Notes: generated by a model from the sequence alone, not told the origin. A stretch of DNA of 64,000 nucleotides from JACQQW01 sp964520655 (GCA_964520655.1 CAZFNI010000003.1:62001-126000), one strand, 5' to 3'; numbered from the stretch's first letter, positions 34,014 to 43,499 are shown. Made by a program: numbers and translations.

Positions 34014-34809
34014 GGCGGCATGGTACGCTGGCAAGGTTTTGAATTTATTATGGGTCTTGTTTAAATTATTGTTTTATTTGCCTTTTCATCCGCGCAAGAT
34101 CAAAGATCTTCTTTTTCCTATTCTTTCTTCGATCAATGAATTTTACCAATCGTCCCACGGGGGCTTAAAAGATTTCCAAGAAACAAAGTTTTCTCAAGAC
34201 TTGACCGATAAAGGCATATTTGCCAGAAGCAATTTGTTCAACCAGGACGGTCATGTCACACGGTCGATGGAAACGCATTTTATGGCAACATTGGTCGAGG
34301 GGTATGCTCCCAAGACGATCTTTGAGATCGGTACATATAACGGGTTTACGACACTGCATATGGCGGTCAACAGTCCGGCGGACTGCAAGATCTACACCCT
34401 GGATTTGCCTCCAGGTTATGATCTCACGCAGGCTAAAGGAAGTTCTTACGACGATATTTTAGTCATGCAGTTAAGCCAGGCCAGTATTCCTAAACGGTTT
34501 TATAAGGGACATCCTCTAAGTCACAAGATCGTTGAGCTCTTTGGGAATTCTTCCGAGTTTGATTTTTCTCCCTATCACGGCAAGATCGACATGGTTTTTA
34601 TTGACGGGAACCATTCCATGGAATTCGTGAAGAAAGACTCCGAGAACGCGTTGAAAATGCTCTCCCCGCGAGGGATGATCATCTGGCATGATTTTGATTA
34701 CATCATCCATAAGGATGTGTTCCATTATTTGAAAGCATTATCCAGGCAGTATCCTATTTATTCTGTCGCCCACACAAGGTTTGCCGTCTATGGTAAAACC
34801 CTGGTTTAA
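34003..34809 (+). CDS. Class I SAM-dependent methyltransferase (Methyltransf_24-like)
   Basis: A 268-residue protein. A hydrophobic stretch (about 10-35) suggests membrane association. The SAM motif is FEIGTYNGFTTLHMA near residue 106, followed by YTLDLPPGYD as the acidic second motif. The KIDMVFIDGNHSMEFV and MIIWHDFDY segments match the Methyltransf_24 group found in polysaccharide loci. A GGGGGCA site precedes ATG 34003. It probably O-methylates a glycan residue or lipid-linked sugar; the target is unknown. Confidence 0.83.
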   Translation: MFNKAAWYAGKVLNLLWVLFKLLFYLPFHPRKIKDLLFPILSSINEFYQSSHGGLKDFQETKFSQDLTDKGIFARSNLFNQDGHVTRSMETHFMATLVEGYAPKTIFEIGTYNGFTTLHMAVNSPADCKIYTLDLPPGYDLTQAKGSSYDDILVMQLSQASIPKRFYKGHPLSHKIVELFGNSSEFDFSPYHGKIDMVFIDGNHSMEFVKKDSENALKMLSPRGMIIWHDFDYIIHKDVFHYLKALSRQYPIYSVAHTRFAVYGKTLV

Positions 34810-36391
34810 ACAGCCGCTTTCTTTCCTGGACTTGGCGTTAGCCTGTCTGATCATCTGTCTGATCACCTGGCATCCTTTCTATCTGCACCAGCAGATCAAC
34901 CTTTTTGAGCTTGGGTTGTATCTCCCTGGTATCCAGGCGGTATTAGACGGGCAGATCCCCTATAAGGATTTCTTTTATCTGCGCGCTCCACTTGATCTTT
35001 ATGTCCCCGCGCTTTTAATGAAAATGTTCGGCATCAACGCGGCGGTGTTGTGCGCATATTTCTACGCCGGCACCGTGATCACGCTGTGCGTTGCGGCATT
35101 GATCGCCTGGGAGATCATTCCAACGAGGCTATTATTTTACAGCCTTATCCCGGTTTTGGTCACTCGGACTTTTCCCAGGGTCGTATTCACATATTGGGGA
35201 GGGATGCGCTATGCCTGGGGATTACTGGCGGTTTGGTGCATGATCAGGTTCCTAAAGGTCAAACACCGCGGCTGGCTATTGGCATCGGCGCTCTTGACGG
35301 TGATCGCGGGGTTGACCAGCATTGAGATCGGCGTATCGCTGGCGATTGCCTTGAGTGCAGTGTTGATATTGGCTGACCGCCGGGGAATGACGGCCTATTG
35401 GCTGATCGTCTTCGCTGTTTTGCTGCCGTTTAATTATTTTTTTGCGACACATGGGGCCTGGGGGGATTACATGAATTCCCAGATGGTCGTTGTTAAAGAA
35501 ATGACCAAAACATTTCCCCAAACAGAAGTTGTCCCTTCCAGTGTGGCCCAGGTGCTGCATGCCCTGGTGATCCCTACAGATAAGAATTTCCGTCAAATGA
35601 CACCGGTGTACGCGTACATATTTTTTATCGCCTATCTGATCTGGCGCTGGCGTAAAAGCAAGATCGATGTGATGGACCTGGCGGCCATCGCGCTTGCGGT
35701 CTACGGATTTATGGTGTATGTGACGGGCTTCAGGAATCTATGGGCGAATGTGTTTGAAATGTCCCTGCAGCCGCAGAAGATCATTTTATTTTATCTGCTG
35801 GCCAGGATCATCGATTATAGCCGCCAACGATGGAGGCAGGCTGCCGGTATTGCTTTGGCGTTGATCGTGATATCGTCGCTGGTATATAGTATTGACCGTG
35901 CCAATAAGCGTTTTCTATTTTTCCGTAAAGACCCCTTGAAAGGCCAGTCTACTCAGGCGTTGGAGATCTCCCGCTTAAAAGGGTTTGTTGTGCCTAAACA
36001 GCAGGCCGAGGATATCCTGCAATTAAGATCTTTTGTCGATACACATGTCTTAGCGGGTGAGCCGATGCTCATGTACCCTGAGATGGGGGCGATGCATTTT
36101 ATTCTTGAGCGTCCTTGGGTGGGGAAATTCCCTACAGCGACGCTGGCGTGGTTCTCCAGGGATTGGTTCGACCAATGGATGAAGTCGCTTGGTGATCATC
36201 CGCCGCGGTATGCTGTCCGGTTAAAACAAATGCCGGATTATTTTGACAAATGCCATTTTAAGGTTGAGGCTAACCGTCGTTATTTCAAAGAAACAATGGA
36301 TTTTATCGAGAAGCATTACGATAAGGTTTTGGAGACGGGGTCGTATTGGATAATGGAACTTAAATCAGAATATCAGAAAGCGGGTCTATGA
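34790..36391 (+). CDS. Polytopic membrane glycosyltransferase-like protein (GT39-like)
   Basis: A 533-residue protein with about 10-12 transmembrane helices. The first periplasmic loop carries QINLFELGLYLPGIQAVLDG and the DFFYLRAPLDLY segment, which recalls the DxxxY/GPLxY loop of GT39 mannosyl- and arabinosyltransferases that use polyprenyl-phosphate sugars. The C-terminal 140 residues are soluble. I chose ATG 34790; a TTG at 34781 is in frame. It overlaps the end of the methyltransferase gene by 20 bases and the next by ATGA. Function as a GT-C enzyme is likely but unproven. Confidence 0.75.
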   Translation: MVKPWFKQPLSFLDLALACLIICLITWHPFYLHQQINLFELGLYLPGIQAVLDGQIPYKDFFYLRAPLDLYVPALLMKMFGINAAVLCAYFYAGTVITLCVAALIAWEIIPTRLLFYSLIPVLVTRTFPRVVFTYWGGMRYAWGLLAVWCMIRFLKVKHRGWLLASALLTVIAGLTSIEIGVSLAIALSAVLILADRRGMTAYWLIVFAVLLPFNYFFATHGAWGDYMNSQMVVVKEMTKTFPQTEVVPSSVAQVLHALVIPTDKNFRQMTPVYAYIFFIAYLIWRWRKSKIDVMDLAAIALAVYGFMVYVTGFRNLWANVFEMSLQPQKIILFYLLARIIDYSRQRWRQAAGIALALIVISSLVYSIDRANKRFLFFRKDPLKGQSTQALEISRLKGFVVPKQQAEDILQLRSFVDTHVLAGEPMLMYPEMGAMHFILERPWVGKFPTATLAWFSRDWFDQWMKSLGDHPPRYAVRLKQMPDYFDKCHFKVEANRRYFKETMDFIEKHYDKVLETGSYWIMELKSEYQKAGL

Positions 36392-37107
36392 AAAAACGTT
36401 GGGCCAAACGGGCATACAAATTCCAGGGGTTTCTTAATTATGCATATTCGCTCCTATTATTGCGCTATAGCGCGATGCGTCAGCCGGCATTAAAAGCACA
36501 GATCATCAGATCAGGATGCGACCGGCTTCAGATCGGCTGTGGCAATGTCATCTTAGACGGGTGGATCAATGTCCTCTATGAACGCCGGCAGGAATATGGC
36601 AAGCTCAAGCAGCGAGGTAAAGGCTGGTTCCTCAATTACAATTTACTTAATTCCTGGCCTGTTGCCGATAACAGTCTATCATTTGTGGCCGGCAGTCATG
36701 TGATCGAGCATTTGGACCTCAATAACGGCATCAAGCTTTTAACATTGGCCCATCGGGCGTTAAAGAAGGGGGGCGTGATACGCCTTAGCTGTCCTGACCT
36801 GGAGAAGTATGCCCGGGCCTATGTGAATAAAGATAGATCTTTTTTTGATCATCCTTTGATCCGTGAATGGTGCGCGTTTAAATCCGCCCAGACCTTTGGT
36901 GAGATATTCATTGCCAAGGCCTATGACAGCGGCGGGGCACATCGATGGTTCTATGATTTCGAATCCCTGTCGGATATCCTCAGGCGCGCGGGTTTTGACA
37001 ATATCCGTAAAGTTTCCCGTCTGGAAGGGGATATGCCGGATAAGGATCTATTGGAGCCCGCGGGGCGTGAGCTGGAAACGGTCTATGTCGAGGCCAGAAA
37101 AGGTTAA
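36388..37107 (+). CDS. Class I SAM-dependent methyltransferase (Methyltransf_11-like)
   Basis: A 239-residue protein. The SAM-binding motif is LQIGCGNVILDGWINV near residue 50, and SFVAGSHVIEHLDL gives the later motif. LKKGGVIRLSCPDLEKYARAY is typical of methyltransferases in O-antigen loci. A basic N-terminus (KKRWAKRAYKFQ) may bind membrane or substrate. Translation is coupled to the previous gene (ATGA). The methyl acceptor is unknown, presumably a sugar of the surface glycan. Confidence 0.85.
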   Translation: MKKRWAKRAYKFQGFLNYAYSLLLLRYSAMRQPALKAQIIRSGCDRLQIGCGNVILDGWINVLYERRQEYGKLKQRGKGWFLNYNLLNSWPVADNSLSFVAGSHVIEHLDLNNGIKLLTLAHRALKKGGVIRLSCPDLEKYARAYVNKDRSFFDHPLIREWCAFKSAQTFGEIFIAKAYDSGGAHRWFYDFESLSDILRRAGFDNIRKVSRLEGDMPDKDLLEPAGRELETVYVEARKG

Positions 37108-37114
37108 CAGGGAC

Positions 37115-37954
37115 ATGAAGGTCAGCGGATTTACCATTGTCAAAAATGCTGTTAAGTTCAATTATCCCGTCTGCGAGGCGATCAAGTCCATTTTGCCCAT
37201 CTGCGATGAGTTTATTGTCAATGTCGGGGACAGCGAGGATGGGACCTTGGCGCTGATCCAGTCGATCAATGACCCCAAGATCCGCATTATCCAGACCCAA
37301 TGGAATATGGCGCAGGGCTCGACGGTGCTCTCAGAGCAGACTAATATCGCGCTTAACGCCTGTAAAGGCGATTGGGCTTTTTATGTGCAGTCCGATGAGG
37401 TCATTCACGAAGACGATCTGCCGGCGATCAAGCAATGCATGCGGCGTTATTTAAAAGACGAGACAGTCGATGCGCTGCGTTTTCGATGGCTGCATTTTTA
37501 CGGATCTTTCTGGCGTTACCGGATCGATAAAGGATGGTATCAAAAGCAGGACAGGATCGTCCGCAATAACGGCCAGGTGATCTCTGTGGGGGATGCGTTC
37601 GGGTTTGCCCGCCGCGATGGAAAACCTTTAAGGCAGGCTCCGACAGGCTCTTTGCTTTACCATTACGGCTGGGTCAATTCCGCGGAGGATATGAAGAAGC
37701 GTTTAGCCAACGCGGCGGCGATCGGCTACGCGGATAACTCTAAAGACGGAGTGCTTGCTGGAGGGGCGGGGGATTTGAACCGTTTTGTCCCGTATTTTGG
37801 GACGCATCCGGCAGTGATGAAGGAGAGGGTCGCGGCGCATGAACAAAGCGTCCGGGATTGGCAGGATATCCAACAACGATATTGGTGGAATCCTTTATTA
37901 TGGTTGAGGACAAGGCTGAAGACCGGCCGCAGGATCAAAACCAGTATCGCATAA
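37115..37954 (+). CDS. Glycosyltransferase family 2 (GT-A)
   Basis: A 279-residue GT-A enzyme. I chose ATG 37115 (MKVSGFTIVKNAVKFNYP), since the frame is open well into the preceding gene without family sequence. Donor binding is at CDEFIVNVGDSEDGT, and the metal-binding motif is the QSDEVIHE near residue 93. Length is typical. A transmembrane helix is not evident. It sits seven bases after the methyltransferase and before a CorA transporter gene, suggesting the end of a sub-operon. Confidence 0.88.
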   Translation: MKVSGFTIVKNAVKFNYPVCEAIKSILPICDEFIVNVGDSEDGTLALIQSINDPKIRIIQTQWNMAQGSTVLSEQTNIALNACKGDWAFYVQSDEVIHEDDLPAIKQCMRRYLKDETVDALRFRWLHFYGSFWRYRIDKGWYQKQDRIVRNNGQVISVGDAFGFARRDGKPLRQAPTGSLLYHYGWVNSAEDMKKRLANAAAIGYADNSKDGVLAGGAGDLNRFVPYFGTHPAVMKERVAAHEQSVRDWQDIQQRYWWNPLLWLRTRLKTGRRIKTSIA

Positions 37955-37973
37955 ACAAAACAGGGAAGAAGAT

Positions 37974-39056
37974 ATGGGACAGCTGATCAAAAAATCAAAA
38001 TTGCTCAACACTCCCCCGGGGACGTTGATCTATGAGGGGCACTCTAAAAGAGACAAGGTCAAGATCACGGTCTTTGATTATTCCGCGGATCACTGTACGG
38101 AAACGGTCGTTGACAGTGTCGAGCAGTGTTTTACCTATAAGGATAAGCCGTCGGTCACCTGGATCAATGTTGACGGGTTAAGCCACATTGAAGTCCTGGA
38201 AAAGTTAAGTGACTGCTATCTGTTGCATCATTTGGTGCTTGAGGACATCTTAAATGTCAACCAGCGTCCCAAGGCGGAAGATTTTGGGGAGTATTTTTAT
38301 ATTGTCAGCAAGATGTTGTCTTTGGATGAACGCAAGGATGATATCACGGAGGAACAGGTGAGCATCCTGCTGGGGAGTAATTTTGTCATTACTTTCCAGG
38401 AAGAAAAGGAAGGGGATGTTTTTGACGATATCCGCGGGCGCATCCGCAAGAACCAGGGACGCATCCGCAAGATGGGGGCGGATTATCTGGCCTACCGCCT
38501 GCTGGATGCGATCGTGGATCATTATTTCGTCGTTCTGGAGAAGATCGGCGAGAAGATCGAGACCATCGAGGGTTCATTATTGGTCAAGCCGGATGTTAAT
38601 ATGGTCTCAACGATCAACGCGCTTAAACGCAATTTGATCTTCCTGCGAAAATCCGTCTGGCCTTTAAGGGAAGTGATCCGCACGGTGACCCAGACCGATT
38701 CGCCGCTGATCAGGCCGGAGGCTATGATCTATTTTCGCGATATACACGATCATATCATCCAGGCGGTCGATACCATCGAGGCGTTCCGTGATACAGCGTC
38801 CAGCATGCTGGATGTGTATTTGTCCAGCATGAATCACCGCTTGAACGAAGTCATGAAAGTGCTGACGATCATCGCCACCATTTTCATGCCGCTGACATTC
38901 ATCACGGGGTTATATGGGATGAATTTCAATACCCATGCTTCTCCGTATAATATGCCGGAGTTGAACTGGCCGTTGGGGTATCCTTTTGTCATTGCTGTGA
39001 TATTGGTGGTCGTTTTGGGGATGCTGTATTTCTTTAGAAAGAAAGGATGGCTATAG
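37974..39056 (+). CDS. corA: CorA family magnesium/divalent-metal transporter
   Basis: A 360-residue protein with the CorA layout: an alpha-beta cytoplasmic funnel (TVTWINVDG-like VTWINVDGLSHIE near residue 60), long helices in the middle, and two C-terminal transmembrane helices. The pore-signature YGMNF stands at the end of the first helix near residue 314, followed by a short acidic loop and a basic C-terminus (FFRKKGWL). It imports Mg2+ or Co2+; cobalt import would fit the B12 theme but is not shown. A GGGAAGA site precedes ATG 37974. Confidence 0.93.
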   Translation: MGQLIKKSKLLNTPPGTLIYEGHSKRDKVKITVFDYSADHCTETVVDSVEQCFTYKDKPSVTWINVDGLSHIEVLEKLSDCYLLHHLVLEDILNVNQRPKAEDFGEYFYIVSKMLSLDERKDDITEEQVSILLGSNFVITFQEEKEGDVFDDIRGRIRKNQGRIRKMGADYLAYRLLDAIVDHYFVVLEKIGEKIETIEGSLLVKPDVNMVSTINALKRNLIFLRKSVWPLREVIRTVTQTDSPLIRPEAMIYFRDIHDHIIQAVDTIEAFRDTASSMLDVYLSSMNHRLNEVMKVLTIIATIFMPLTFITGLYGMNFNTHASPYNMPELNWPLGYPFVIAVILVVVLGMLYFFRKKGWL

Positions 39057-39075
39057 GCATCCTTAAAGAGGGGCG

Positions 39076-39936
39076 ATGATCTATTCCATCAAGCCATTAA
39101 CGTCTTCCCCGGCCCTTGAGGCATTTTTGCTGACTGAGGGCAACGCGCATTTTTTAAACCGCCCTGTTGCTCAGGGATCATTAGCTGTCTTTAACGGCCA
39201 GAGGCTTGTGAGTGTCCTTCCGAGTTATCCGTACACAGGTGTTTTGTCCCTGCCCGATCTTTTTAAAGTCGCCCGCGAGCTGGTTATTTTTCAGGCTACG
39301 TCGCTGTTGGATAAGAATGCGTTATCGCAGGCACTTAGAGCCGTGCGTGGGGCTTATGGTAAGCGTATCCTGCATCTGCCGTTTTGCTGCACGGGCGTAA
39401 AGTCGCTGTTGGAGCAGACACATCCGTTTGTGGATATGGAGACGTTTGATGACAAGGAATTTTTAAGAACCCGCCGCTGGTTATCCAGGCAGCAGGTCAA
39501 CTGGAAAGAGTTCAAATTTTGTTATCAGAGATTTGATTTTAAAAAAGATAAGGCCATTGCTGCGTTTTATTTAAAGCATTCGGCCAAGCGGTTAAAACTG
39601 ACCTTGGCGCAGGTTTCGGCACAGATGGCAAGCCTTAGCTCTGGCGGCATCGTATCACATGTTGCGGTGCTTAAACATAAACGTTCTGTTGCCGCCGTTT
39701 GCTTTGTCGGTACAGAAAACGGCAGGGATCTGGTTTTGGTCAATAATGCCTTGAATGAAGAGTTTCTTGCGCAGACGCCGGGTAATGCGCTATTGTTTTT
39801 ATTATTATGTCATATTAAAAAGCATGACCTTGCCAGGCGGGTGCATTTTCGCGCGATCTTCCCTAGCACCAAGCCGTCTTATAAGCTTAACTGGTGTGAG
39901 CATTCTTATCAGACATTTTTACAGCTTGTTGAATAG
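39076..39936 (+). CDS. Uncharacterised protein, possible GNAT/FemAB-like fold
   Basis: A 286-residue soluble protein I cannot assign firmly. The C-terminal half alternates strands and helices (VAVLKHKRSVAAVCFVG, LVLVNNALNEEF, NALLFLLLCHI) in the order of FemAB-like acetyltransferase folds. The end (PSTKPSYKLNWC) recalls the YKxxFG-type closing strand of that group. It sits between corA and a GT9 gene, in the polysaccharide region. An AGAGGGG site precedes ATG 39076. An aminoacyl or acyl transfer role would be inference. Confidence 0.6.
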   Translation: MIYSIKPLTSSPALEAFLLTEGNAHFLNRPVAQGSLAVFNGQRLVSVLPSYPYTGVLSLPDLFKVARELVIFQATSLLDKNALSQALRAVRGAYGKRILHLPFCCTGVKSLLEQTHPFVDMETFDDKEFLRTRRWLSRQQVNWKEFKFCYQRFDFKKDKAIAAFYLKHSAKRLKLTLAQVSAQMASLSSGGIVSHVAVLKHKRSVAAVCFVGTENGRDLVLVNNALNEEFLAQTPGNALLFLLLCHIKKHDLARRVHFRAIFPSTKPSYKLNWCEHSYQTFLQLVE

Positions 39937-39956
39937 AAGGCGCTGTCGATAATTAC

Positions 39957-39987
39957 TTGACATTGCTTTTCATCATGAGAAGATAAA
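39957..39987 (+). promoter_or_regulatory. Candidate promoter of the GT9 unit
   Basis: An exact TTGACA at 39957-39962, with GATAAA at 39982-39987 (19-base spacer) as the best -10. The -10 ends six bases before ATG 39994, with no Shine-Dalgarno sequence, so the mRNA may be leaderless. The -10 match is weak. Confidence 0.45.
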
Positions 39988-39993
39988 AGTCCT

Positions 39994-41070
39994 ATGGAAC
40001 GGGTGTTGATCATTAATCCATTCGGCGTCGGGGATTGTTTATTTGCCAGCCCGCTCATCGCCAATTTAAAAGAAGCTTACCCTCAAGCGAAGATCACCTA
40101 CATTGCCAATGCCCGTACCAAAGATTTTCTGCAGCAAGATCCCAACATCGAACGAGTCATTGTCTATGAACGTGATGCATTTGTCACTGTTTCCCGCAAG
40201 GGACCGTTGGCGGTACTCAATCATTGGCTGAATTTCATCAACGAGATCAAGAAAACGCGCGCTCAAGTCGTTTTTGATCTGTCATTGAACCGCATGTTCG
40301 GGGCAATATCATGGATCGCCGGCATCCCGAAACGGATCGGCTATGACTATAAAGGCCGGGGGGTATTTTTAACCGATAGAATAGACTTAAAAGGATATGA
40401 GAATAAACATGTTGTGGAGTTTTATTTGGACTTGTTAAGATTCGCGGATGTGCCGGTTAAGACCAGGACAATGCTCCTGCAGACAAGTTCGCAGGAAGAA
40501 GCTTGGGCGGGACAATGGCTTGTTGAGAACAATATCAAGAATGTTTCTAAATTAATGGCTGTCATCCCGGGTGGCGGAGCCAGTTGGGGTGGCCGGGCCG
40601 ACCGTAAACGCTGGCCAGCAGGAAAATACGCGCAGTTAATTGACAAAATGGTTGCGGATACAGGTTGCACTGTTATACTATTCGGCGATGCCAAAGAGGA
40701 AGGGTTAGCGCAAGAAATTGCCGCACTGGCAGCCTCACCCATTTGTATGGCGGTTGGCCAAACATCGATCCTTCAGATGGCCGCGTTATTGAAATACTGC
40801 GCTGTTGCTGTTGTCAACGACGGGGGACCATTGCATGTGGCGGTGGCCAGTCATGTCAAGACCGTCAGCATTTTCGGTCCGGTCGATCCGGTTGTTTACG
40901 GCCCTTATCCGGCAGAAGGGCACCAGGTGGTGACTAAGGGATTGGCCTGCCAGCCGTGTTACCGCAGATTTTGTGTGGCTACTTGCAGCCACTTGAGTTG
41001 TTTACAGGACTTATCGTTAGAGGATGTTTATAGAAAGGTGACCTTGGTGTATGAGCATTCCATTCATTGA
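39994..41070 (+). CDS. Glycosyltransferase family 9 (heptosyltransferase-like)
   Basis: A 358-residue GT9 protein of the WaaF/WaaC/RfaQ type. The N-terminus is RVLIINPFGVGDCLFASPLI, the central motif AVIPGGGASWGGRADRKRW, and the donor-site segment VVNDGGPLHVAVA, where WaaF has TNDSGLMH. It adds heptose to the LPS inner core from an activated heptose, in line with the heptose-activation genes here. C-terminal cysteines (CQPCYRRFCVATCSHLSC) resemble those in other GT9 enzymes. Its 3' end overlaps the next gene by 20 bases. Confidence 0.9.
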   Translation: MERVLIINPFGVGDCLFASPLIANLKEAYPQAKITYIANARTKDFLQQDPNIERVIVYERDAFVTVSRKGPLAVLNHWLNFINEIKKTRAQVVFDLSLNRMFGAISWIAGIPKRIGYDYKGRGVFLTDRIDLKGYENKHVVEFYLDLLRFADVPVKTRTMLLQTSSQEEAWAGQWLVENNIKNVSKLMAVIPGGGASWGGRADRKRWPAGKYAQLIDKMVADTGCTVILFGDAKEEGLAQEIAALAASPICMAVGQTSILQMAALLKYCAVAVVNDGGPLHVAVASHVKTVSIFGPVDPVVYGPYPAEGHQVVTKGLACQPCYRRFCVATCSHLSCLQDLSLEDVYRKVTLVYEHSIH

Positions 41071-42151
41071 TTTCAAAGAGCAGAACCGTTTGATCCAGGA
41101 TGAAGTCGACGTTGGTTTTAAAAAAGTGTTTGAAAAAGGGGATTATATCCTCGGTGAACAGGCCCAGATCTTTGAGAAGGCTTTTGCCAATTATTGCGAA
41201 GCTAAATACGCGGTCGGTGTTAATTCTGGTACCGACGCGCTGCATTTGGGGTTGTCGGCGCTGGATATCAAAGAAGGGGATGAGGTCATTGTCCCGACCC
41301 ATACTTTTATTGCCACAGCCTTATGTGTTTCTTTTTGCCGGGCCAAGCCGGTATTCGTGGATATTGAACCCGACACCTACAATATGTGTCCTAAATCGTT
41401 TGAGAAGGCCATCACCAAAAAGACCAGAGCGGTCATTCCCGTCCACATTTACGGACAGCCCGCGAACATGGATGAGATCTTGGCCATTGCGAAGAAACAT
41501 AATATCTTAGTTGTCGAAGATGCGGCCCAGGCGCATGGCGCCCGGTATCATAGCCGCCGTGTGGGGTCCATGGGCGACTTGGCTTGTTTTTCTTTTTATC
41601 CGACGAAAAGTCTGGGTGCCTGCGGGGATGCCGGGATGATCGTCACCAGCGATGAAAAATTCTATGAAAAAGCGCTGATGCTGCGCGATTATGGCCGTAA
41701 AGGGCGTTATGAACACACCATCAAAGGAACGAATTCTCGTTTAGACACCATCCAGGCCGTGGTCCTCAATGCCAAATTAAAGCATTTAGACCAATGGAAC
41801 GCCATGCGCGCCCAGGTTGCGGCGCATTATGGAGAATTATTGAAACCTTTAAAAAGTGTTGTTGCCCCGTTGGTCAGACCAGACCGCACTCATGTGTATC
41901 AAACGTACGCGGTGCTTGTTCCCAACCGCGATAAGATCATGGAGGCCATGAAAGCCAAGGGCATCAGCGTCCTGATCCATTATCCGATCCCGCTGCATTT
42001 ACAGGAAGCCTACGCGGAGCTGGGGTATAAAGCGGGTTCTTTCCCCGTCGCTGAAAAGATCGCGACGCAGGTCATCAGTCTGCCGATGTTCCCGCACATG
42101 ACCAAAGCGCAGGTGGAAACCGTGGTTGCAGCCTTAAAGGAATCTTTATAA
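41051..42151 (+). CDS. DegT/DnrJ/EryC1/StrS aminotransferase
   Basis: A 366-residue PLP aminotransferase for sugar-nucleotide keto groups. The phosphate-binding segment is GVNSGTDALHLG, VEDAAQAHGARY holds the PLP-pairing Asp, and the Schiff-base Lys is K186 in SFYPTKSLGACGDAG. C-terminal VLIHYPIPLHLQ matches the family. It is the catalytically complete counterpart of the Lys-to-His protein at 31719. The product is likely an amino-sugar nucleotide for the surface glycan. No acetyltransferase specific to it is obvious. Confidence 0.92.
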   Translation: MSIPFIDFKEQNRLIQDEVDVGFKKVFEKGDYILGEQAQIFEKAFANYCEAKYAVGVNSGTDALHLGLSALDIKEGDEVIVPTHTFIATALCVSFCRAKPVFVDIEPDTYNMCPKSFEKAITKKTRAVIPVHIYGQPANMDEILAIAKKHNILVVEDAAQAHGARYHSRRVGSMGDLACFSFYPTKSLGACGDAGMIVTSDEKFYEKALMLRDYGRKGRYEHTIKGTNSRLDTIQAVVLNAKLKHLDQWNAMRAQVAAHYGELLKPLKSVVAPLVRPDRTHVYQTYAVLVPNRDKIMEAMKAKGISVLIHYPIPLHLQEAYAELGYKAGSFPVAEKIATQVISLPMFPHMTKAQVETVVAALKESL

Positions 42152-42153
42152 CT

Positions 42154-42915
42154 ATGGCGAAGATCCCTTTGTCAGTTGTCATCATCACCAAGAATGAAGA
42201 GCGCAATATGCACGATTGCTTAAAAAGCGTCGTGGACTGGGCGGATGAGATCGTCATTGTCGACGATGAAAGCACGGACCGAACGGTTGAGATCTCCAAG
42301 AGTTACGGGGCCAAGATCTATCACCGCAAAATGGACAATGAAGGAATACACCGCAATTGGGCGTATGCTCAGGCCAAGAATGAATGGGTGCTAAGTTTGG
42401 ATGCCGATGAGATGGTCAGTGAACCGCTGCGTGATGAGATCGTCGCTGTTTTGCCAAAGACCACGTATAACGCGTTTGACATGCCCATGCGCAATTATAT
42501 CGGCAAATACTGGGTTAAGCATTCCGGCTGGTATCCGGCGGGTAAGCTGCGCATGTTCCAGAAAAGCCGTTTTAAGTATGAAGAGGTCGGTGTTCATCCG
42601 CGCGTGTTCTTAGACGGCACAACAGGACATTTGACCAAGGATTTGGTGCACAAAGGTTATCCGGATTTTGAACATTTTCTGCAGAGCTTAAATCGTCAGA
42701 CCACTCTGGAAGCCGAAAAGTGGATACAGACCGGCCGGCACATGCCTTTAGGGACAGCGGTCTGGCGCACGGTAGACCGATTTTTCCGCAGTTATATCGG
42801 CAAACAGGGCTGGCGCGACGGGTTCGTGGGTTTTATGATCGCCTATTACGCCGCGCTGTATCAAGTCATTGCCTACGCGAAATACTGGGAACGCAAGACG
42901 GGAACAAAAGAGTGA
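42154..42915 (+). CDS. Glycosyltransferase family 2, WaaE/KdtX-like
   Basis: A 253-residue GT-A enzyme: LSVVIITKNEERNM at the N-terminus, DEIVIVDDESTDRT for nucleotide binding and LSLDADEMVS as DxD near residue 90. The later MPMRNYIGKYW and KGYPDFEHFLQSLNRQT segments match LPS core beta-1,4-glucosyltransferases of the WaaE type. It starts two bases after the aminotransferase stop and overlaps the phosphatase gene by 4 bases. Core assembly is a reasonable inference. Confidence 0.9.
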   Translation: MAKIPLSVVIITKNEERNMHDCLKSVVDWADEIVIVDDESTDRTVEISKSYGAKIYHRKMDNEGIHRNWAYAQAKNEWVLSLDADEMVSEPLRDEIVAVLPKTTYNAFDMPMRNYIGKYWVKHSGWYPAGKLRMFQKSRFKYEEVGVHPRVFLDGTTGHLTKDLVHKGYPDFEHFLQSLNRQTTLEAEKWIQTGRHMPLGTAVWRTVDRFFRSYIGKQGWRDGFVGFMIAYYAALYQVIAYAKYWERKTGTKE

Positions 42916-43499
42916 AAGTTGTTTTTTTGGATCGAGACGGGGTGATCAACCAGTTCCCCGGGCACGGTTCTTACGTCACCCGGGTGCGCGACCTGCGTTT
43001 TATCCGCGGTTCCAAACAAGCCATCAAGGCATTGACACAAGCAGGTTATAAGATCTTTGTGATCTCCAATCAGGCTGGTGTTGGCCGCGGTGTTTTTACC
43101 CAGAAGAAATTAGACCAGATCGACGCGCGTCTTAAGCGCGAGGTGTTTTCATCCGGCGGGCGCATTACCCAAACATTTTATTGCACCCATCATCCTGACG
43201 CACGTTGTGCGTGCCGCAAGCCCGGGATCGCCAATGTGAAAAAAGCGCTCTCGACCATCGGGAAAAATTTGTCTGATACACAAGGGTGTTTTTTTGTCGG
43301 TGATGCGTCGATCGATATGAGAACAGGCAAGGCCGCGCGCTTGCGGACCATCTTGGTCCTCTCGGGCAAAAGCACAAGAGCCCAGGTAACAAAAGAGGGG
43401 GGGATTCCTGATTATGTGGTTGCCAATTTACGCGATGCCGTTAGAATAATCCTTGATGAGAGTCTGCGTCATACACGCCACAGCCGGAGCAGGTCATAA
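42912..43499 (+). CDS. gmhB: HAD phosphatase, D,D-heptose 1,7-bisphosphate phosphatase-like (GmhB)
   Basis: A 195-residue HAD phosphatase. I chose GTG 42912, which overlaps the previous stop and begins KVVFLDRDGVINQ, the HAD motif I with DxD. SNQAGVGRGVF is motif II and VGDASIDMRTG motif IV. The zinc-binding loop CTHHPDARCACRKP is characteristic of GmhB and HisB phosphatases. It removes one phosphate from heptose 1,7-bisphosphate. With the HddA- and HddC-like genes 12 kb away it gives most of a GDP-heptose route. Confidence 0.88.
   Translation: MKVVFLDRDGVINQFPGHGSYVTRVRDLRFIRGSKQAIKALTQAGYKIFVISNQAGVGRGVFTQKKLDQIDARLKREVFSSGGRITQTFYCTHHPDARCACRKPGIANVKKALSTIGKNLSDTQGCFFVGDASIDMRTGKAARLRTILVLSGKSTRAQVTKEGGIPDYVVANLRDAVRIILDESLRHTRHSRSRS

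Noticed and set aside
36863..37114. Long N-terminal extension of the GT2 at 37115
   Set aside because: The extension lies inside the preceding methyltransferase gene in another frame and shows no GT2 or signal sequence; MKVSGFTIVKN is the natural start.
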